From Pseudomonadota bacterium (lineage in GTDB: Bacteria > Desulfobacterota > Desulfovibrionia > Desulfovibrionales > Desulfovibrionaceae): a stretch of DNA of 8,605 nucleotides. The translations under genes were made by a program, and so were the position numbers. A model generated the notes under the pieces. That model saw only the letters and a list, made by a program, of their open reading frames with translations, did not search any database and was not told the origin of the DNA. Numbering within the stretch: the first letter of the stretch is position 1; the number at the start of each line of letters is the position of its first letter. The stretch is taken from positions 1 through 8,605 of the forward strand of contig JAEYOJ010000018.1 in the NCBI GenBank assembly GCA_023411815.1, in the 5' to 3' direction. This document shows positions 7,390 to 8,605 of this stretch, one piece after another.

Positions 7390-7418
7390 TTAATACGCAA
7401 GTCGATCGGAAAGCACAA
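7390..7418 (-). promoter_or_regulatory. Promoter candidate for the liv operon
   Basis: On the minus strand TTGTGC (7413-7418) and TATTAA (7390-7395) are separated by exactly 17 bases, matching the sigma70 hexamers at three and four of six positions. The transcript would start near 7383 with a leader of about 40 bases. A perfect TTGACA also occurs upstream (complement of 7446-7451), but no good -10 lies at the right distance from it. Between them is the 10-base palindrome TTTACGTAAA (7428-7437), a possible regulator site. Confidence 0.35.
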
Positions 7419-7532
7419 GGTTTTCCATTTACGTAAAACAGGAGTTGTCAAGAGAAGTTGTCCGATCCACGCAAGGCGACCGCGAAATCTCGGCAGCGAC
7501 GATCCAAGCCGCGGCAAGGCGCGGGGCAACTC

Positions 7533-7561
7533 TTGCCAGTCCGGGCCTCTTCCAGTAACAG
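7533..7561 (+). promoter_or_regulatory. Promoter candidate for gmhA-fmdB
   Basis: TTGCCA (7533-7538, five of six matches) is followed after 17 bases by TAACAG (7556-7561, three of six). Transcription would start near 7568, about 38 bases before the gmhA ATG. This is a consensus match only. Confidence 0.3.
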
Positions 7562-7605
7562 CCTTGCCGTTGCCCGATCCCTACTAGCCAAGGAATCCAT
7601 ACCGT

Positions 7606-8223
7606 ATGTCCCAGGAAGCCATCGATCGCGTGCTCGCGCACAGTCAGGCCGGTTGCCGTCTGCGCGAGTCGTTCTTCCAGGCCAAGGCGACCCTGGTGGC
7701 CGACATAGCCAGGGCCATGGCCGTCAGCCTCGCCCGCGGCGGCAAGATCCTGCTGTGCGGCAACGGCGGATCAGCCGCCGACTGCCAGCACATCGCCGCC
7801 GAATTCGTCAACCGCTTCAAGATCGAGCGGCCCCCTCTTCCGGCTATCGCCTTGACCACCGACACGAGCATACTTACCGCTATCGGAAACGATTACGGCT
7901 TCGAGCAGGTCTTTCTGAAGCAGGTGCAGGCCCTGGGCCGCCCCGGCGACGTGCTCGTGGCCATTTCCACCTCGGGCGGAAGCCCGAACGTGCTGGCCGC
8001 CCTGCGCGCGGCCAAGGAGCGCGAGATCGTCACGGTGGGCTTCACCGGAGGAAGCGGCGGGGCCATGCTGCCCCTGTGCGACTACCCCGTGCTCGTGCCC
8101 GAAAAGACCACGGCGCTCATCCAGGAAATCCACATCGCCGTGGGGCACCTGCTCTGCGAACTGGTGGACTACTACCTCTTCGAGGCCGTTTCCGAGCTGA
8201 CGCCCTACCTGAACGAGACCTAG
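7606..8223 (+). CDS. gmhA: Phosphoheptose isomerase GmhA (SIS domain)
   Basis: This cytoplasmic enzyme converts sedoheptulose 7-phosphate to D-glycero-D-manno-heptose 7-phosphate (EC 5.3.1.28), the first step toward ADP-heptose for the LPS inner core. At 205 residues it is near the normal length. Sugar-phosphate isomerase motifs are CGNGGSAADCQHIAAEF (51-67), TTDTSILTAIGNDYGFEQVF (84-103) and ISTSGGSPNV (120-129). His62, Glu66, Gln173 and His181 match in spacing the metal-binding/catalytic residues known from other GmhA enzymes (for example Glu65, Gln172 and His180 of E. coli), which favours GmhA over the related DiaA. The Shine-Dalgarno is modest: AGGA at 7591-7594, 11 bases before the ATG. 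The fmdB-like gene follows after 49 bases. It is divergent from livK. Confidence 0.93.
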   Translation: MSQEAIDRVLAHSQAGCRLRESFFQAKATLVADIARAMAVSLARGGKILLCGNGGSAADCQHIAAEFVNRFKIERPPLPAIALTTDTSILTAIGNDYGFEQVFLKQVQALGRPGDVLVAISTSGGSPNVLAALRAAKEREIVTVGFTGGSGGAMLPLCDYPVLVPEKTTALIQEIHIAVGHLLCELVDYYLFEAVSELTPYLNET

Positions 8224-8227
8224 CCTC

Positions 8228-8262
8228 GCCGGTCAAAGGCCGGTCGAAAGGCTGGTCACAAG
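8228..8262 (+). repeat. Three tandem 11-12 base repeats running into the fmdB ribosome-binding site
   Basis: GCCGGTCAAAG (8228-8238), GCCGGTCGAAAG (8239-8250) and GCTGGTCACAAG (8251-8262) are consecutive imperfect copies of one unit. The last ends inside the AAGGAG that serves the next gene (AGGAG at 8261-8265). They fill most of the gap between gmhA and the fmdB-like gene. Confidence 0.5.
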
Positions 8263-8272
8263 GAGAGACGTA

Positions 8273-8509
8273 ATGCCCATTTTCGAATACCGCTGCGGCA
8301 AGTGCGGCCATGAGTTCGAGGAACTCGTCTTCGGCCAGGCCGTTCCCGCCTGTCCCAAATGCAAGGCCTCCAAGACCGAGAAGCTCATGTCCTGCTGCCG
8401 GCACAAGAACGCCGGCGGAGGCGCAGACTTCGGCCCCATGCCCTCTGCCTCGTCCTCGGGCGGCGGCTGCGCCGGCTGCTCCGGCGGTAACTGCTCCACC
8501 TGCAAGTAA
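8273..8509 (+). CDS. FmdB-family small zinc-ribbon protein with cysteine-rich tail
   Basis: A 78-residue soluble protein. It opens with MPIFEYRCGKCGHEFEEL, the hallmark N-terminus of the FmdB zinc-ribbon family. The ribbon ligands are Cys8/Cys11 and Cys27/Cys30 (CxxC-x15-CxxC), followed by a short basic segment and Cys41-Cys42. Residues 47-78 are low-complexity Gly/Ser/Ala with a second CxxC-x4-CxxC set (66, 69, 74, 77). Ten of the 78 residues are cysteine. FmdB proteins were named as putative regulators near formamidase/amidase genes, but their function is generally unproven and no amidase gene lies here. AGGAG at 8261-8265, seven bases before the ATG, fixes the start. It is probably co-transcribed with gmhA. 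Confidence 0.88.
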   Translation: MPIFEYRCGKCGHEFEELVFGQAVPACPKCKASKTEKLMSCCRHKNAGGGADFGPMPSASSSGGGCAGCSGGNCSTCK

Positions 8510-8528
8510 AGGGAAGAAGGGCGAAGAT

Positions 8529-8560
8529 CGGGAGGGGCGTCGCCCTTCCCGGACCCCAAC
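8529..8560 (+). repeat. GC-rich 3'-end hairpin element (copy 2)
   Basis: A 10-base-pair stem (8529-8538 with 8542-8551, one G-U pair at 8534/8546) around GTC is followed by ACCCC. It starts 19 bases after the fmdB stop and matches the element after livF (2414-2438 plus flank, opposite strand) at 28 of 32 positions. The right arm (8540-8548) can instead pair perfectly with GAAGGGCGA at 8516-8524, so two exclusive folds exist. There is no T-run. Confidence 0.55.
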
Positions 8561-8569
8561 ATCAGAGCC

Positions 8570-8605
8570 GGGGGGGGGGGGGGGGGGGGGGGGAGGGGGG
8601 GGGGG
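8570..8605. other. Terminal poly-G run, probable sequencing or assembly artefact
   Basis: The window ends in 24 G, one A and 11 G. A 36-base G tract at the very end of a sequence is typical of no-signal calls in two-colour sequencing or an unresolved contig end. It should not be read as biology without raw data. Confidence 0.75.

Noticed and set aside
7413..7430. Sigma54-type promoter for livK (GG and GC ten bases apart on the minus strand)
   Set aside because: Only the GG/GC spacing and few flanking bases fit; the consensus CAC after GG and TT before GC are missing. The sigma70-type pair at 7390-7418 fits better.
4305..7436. Open plus-strand frame of 1043 codons antisense to livK, livH and livM
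   Set aside because: The translation is low-complexity (rich in Gly, His, Glu, Asp, Ala) with no recognisable domain. It is the expected shadow of high-GC coding bias on the other strand, where all the genes have clear family motifs.
7344..7529. N-terminal extension of LivK by 62 codons
   Set aside because: The extension lacks a start context, would bury the lipoprotein signal, and overlaps the promoter candidate. The ATG at 7343 has a strong ribosome-binding site.
7513..7537. GGCAAG/CTTGCC inverted repeat in the livK-gmhA control region
   Set aside because: Only six base pairs around a 13-base loop, with further loose GGCAA/TTGCC copies nearby. This is not distinguishable from chance in GC-rich DNA.
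7458..8273. Alternative 271-codon plus-strand frame over gmhA
   Set aside because: It is Arg/Pro/Gly-rich with no domain and overlaps gmhA, which has complete active-site motifs in its own frame.

Overview
The window is GC-rich DNA of ordinary bacterial gene density. It reads as a Gram-negative, probably deltaproteobacterial (Desulfovibrio-like) chromosome. This assignment is inference, from high-GC codon use, an LPS heptose gene, a small cysteine-rich FmdB-type protein, and GC-rich 3'-end hairpins followed by a GGACCCC motif, a repeat style I associate with Desulfovibrio. No phage, transposon, CRISPR or RNA gene was seen. The right end is a poly-G run that looks like a contig end.

Layout: (1) 1-430, minus strand: the first 143 residues of a sodium:solute symporter, cut by the window edge. 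(2) 431-664: a divergent control region with a good sigma70-type promoter for the symporter, two short palindromes and a weaker promoter candidate for cobT. (3) 665-1729, plus strand: cobT, which activates the lower ligand base of cobalamin, followed at 1796-2167 by a small membrane protein made of two tandem copies of one unit. (4) 2168-2448: a convergent intergenic region with four hairpins, one of them a credible rho-independent terminator for the minus-strand operon. (5) 7343 down to 2449, minus strand: a complete branched-chain amino acid-type ABC importer operon in the order livK-livH-livM-livG-livF, with a strong GC hairpin between livK and livH. (6) 7344-7605: a divergent control region. 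(7) 7606-8509, plus strand: gmhA (phosphoheptose isomerase) and an fmdB-family zinc-ribbon protein, followed by a second copy of the 3'-end hairpin repeat and the poly-G end.

Working together: LivK captures the substrate outside the inner membrane, LivH and LivM form the channel, and LivG and LivF hydrolyse ATP. Tight spacing (TAATG overlap of livG/livF; gaps of 15-18 bases between livH, livM and livG) indicates one transcript. CobT, GmhA and the symporter belong to separate housekeeping functions.

I found no convincing undescribed system. The items most worth a second look are the duplicated membrane protein, the two copies of the 3'-end hairpin element, the palindromes in the symporter/cobT control region, and the lipoprotein signal on LivK.
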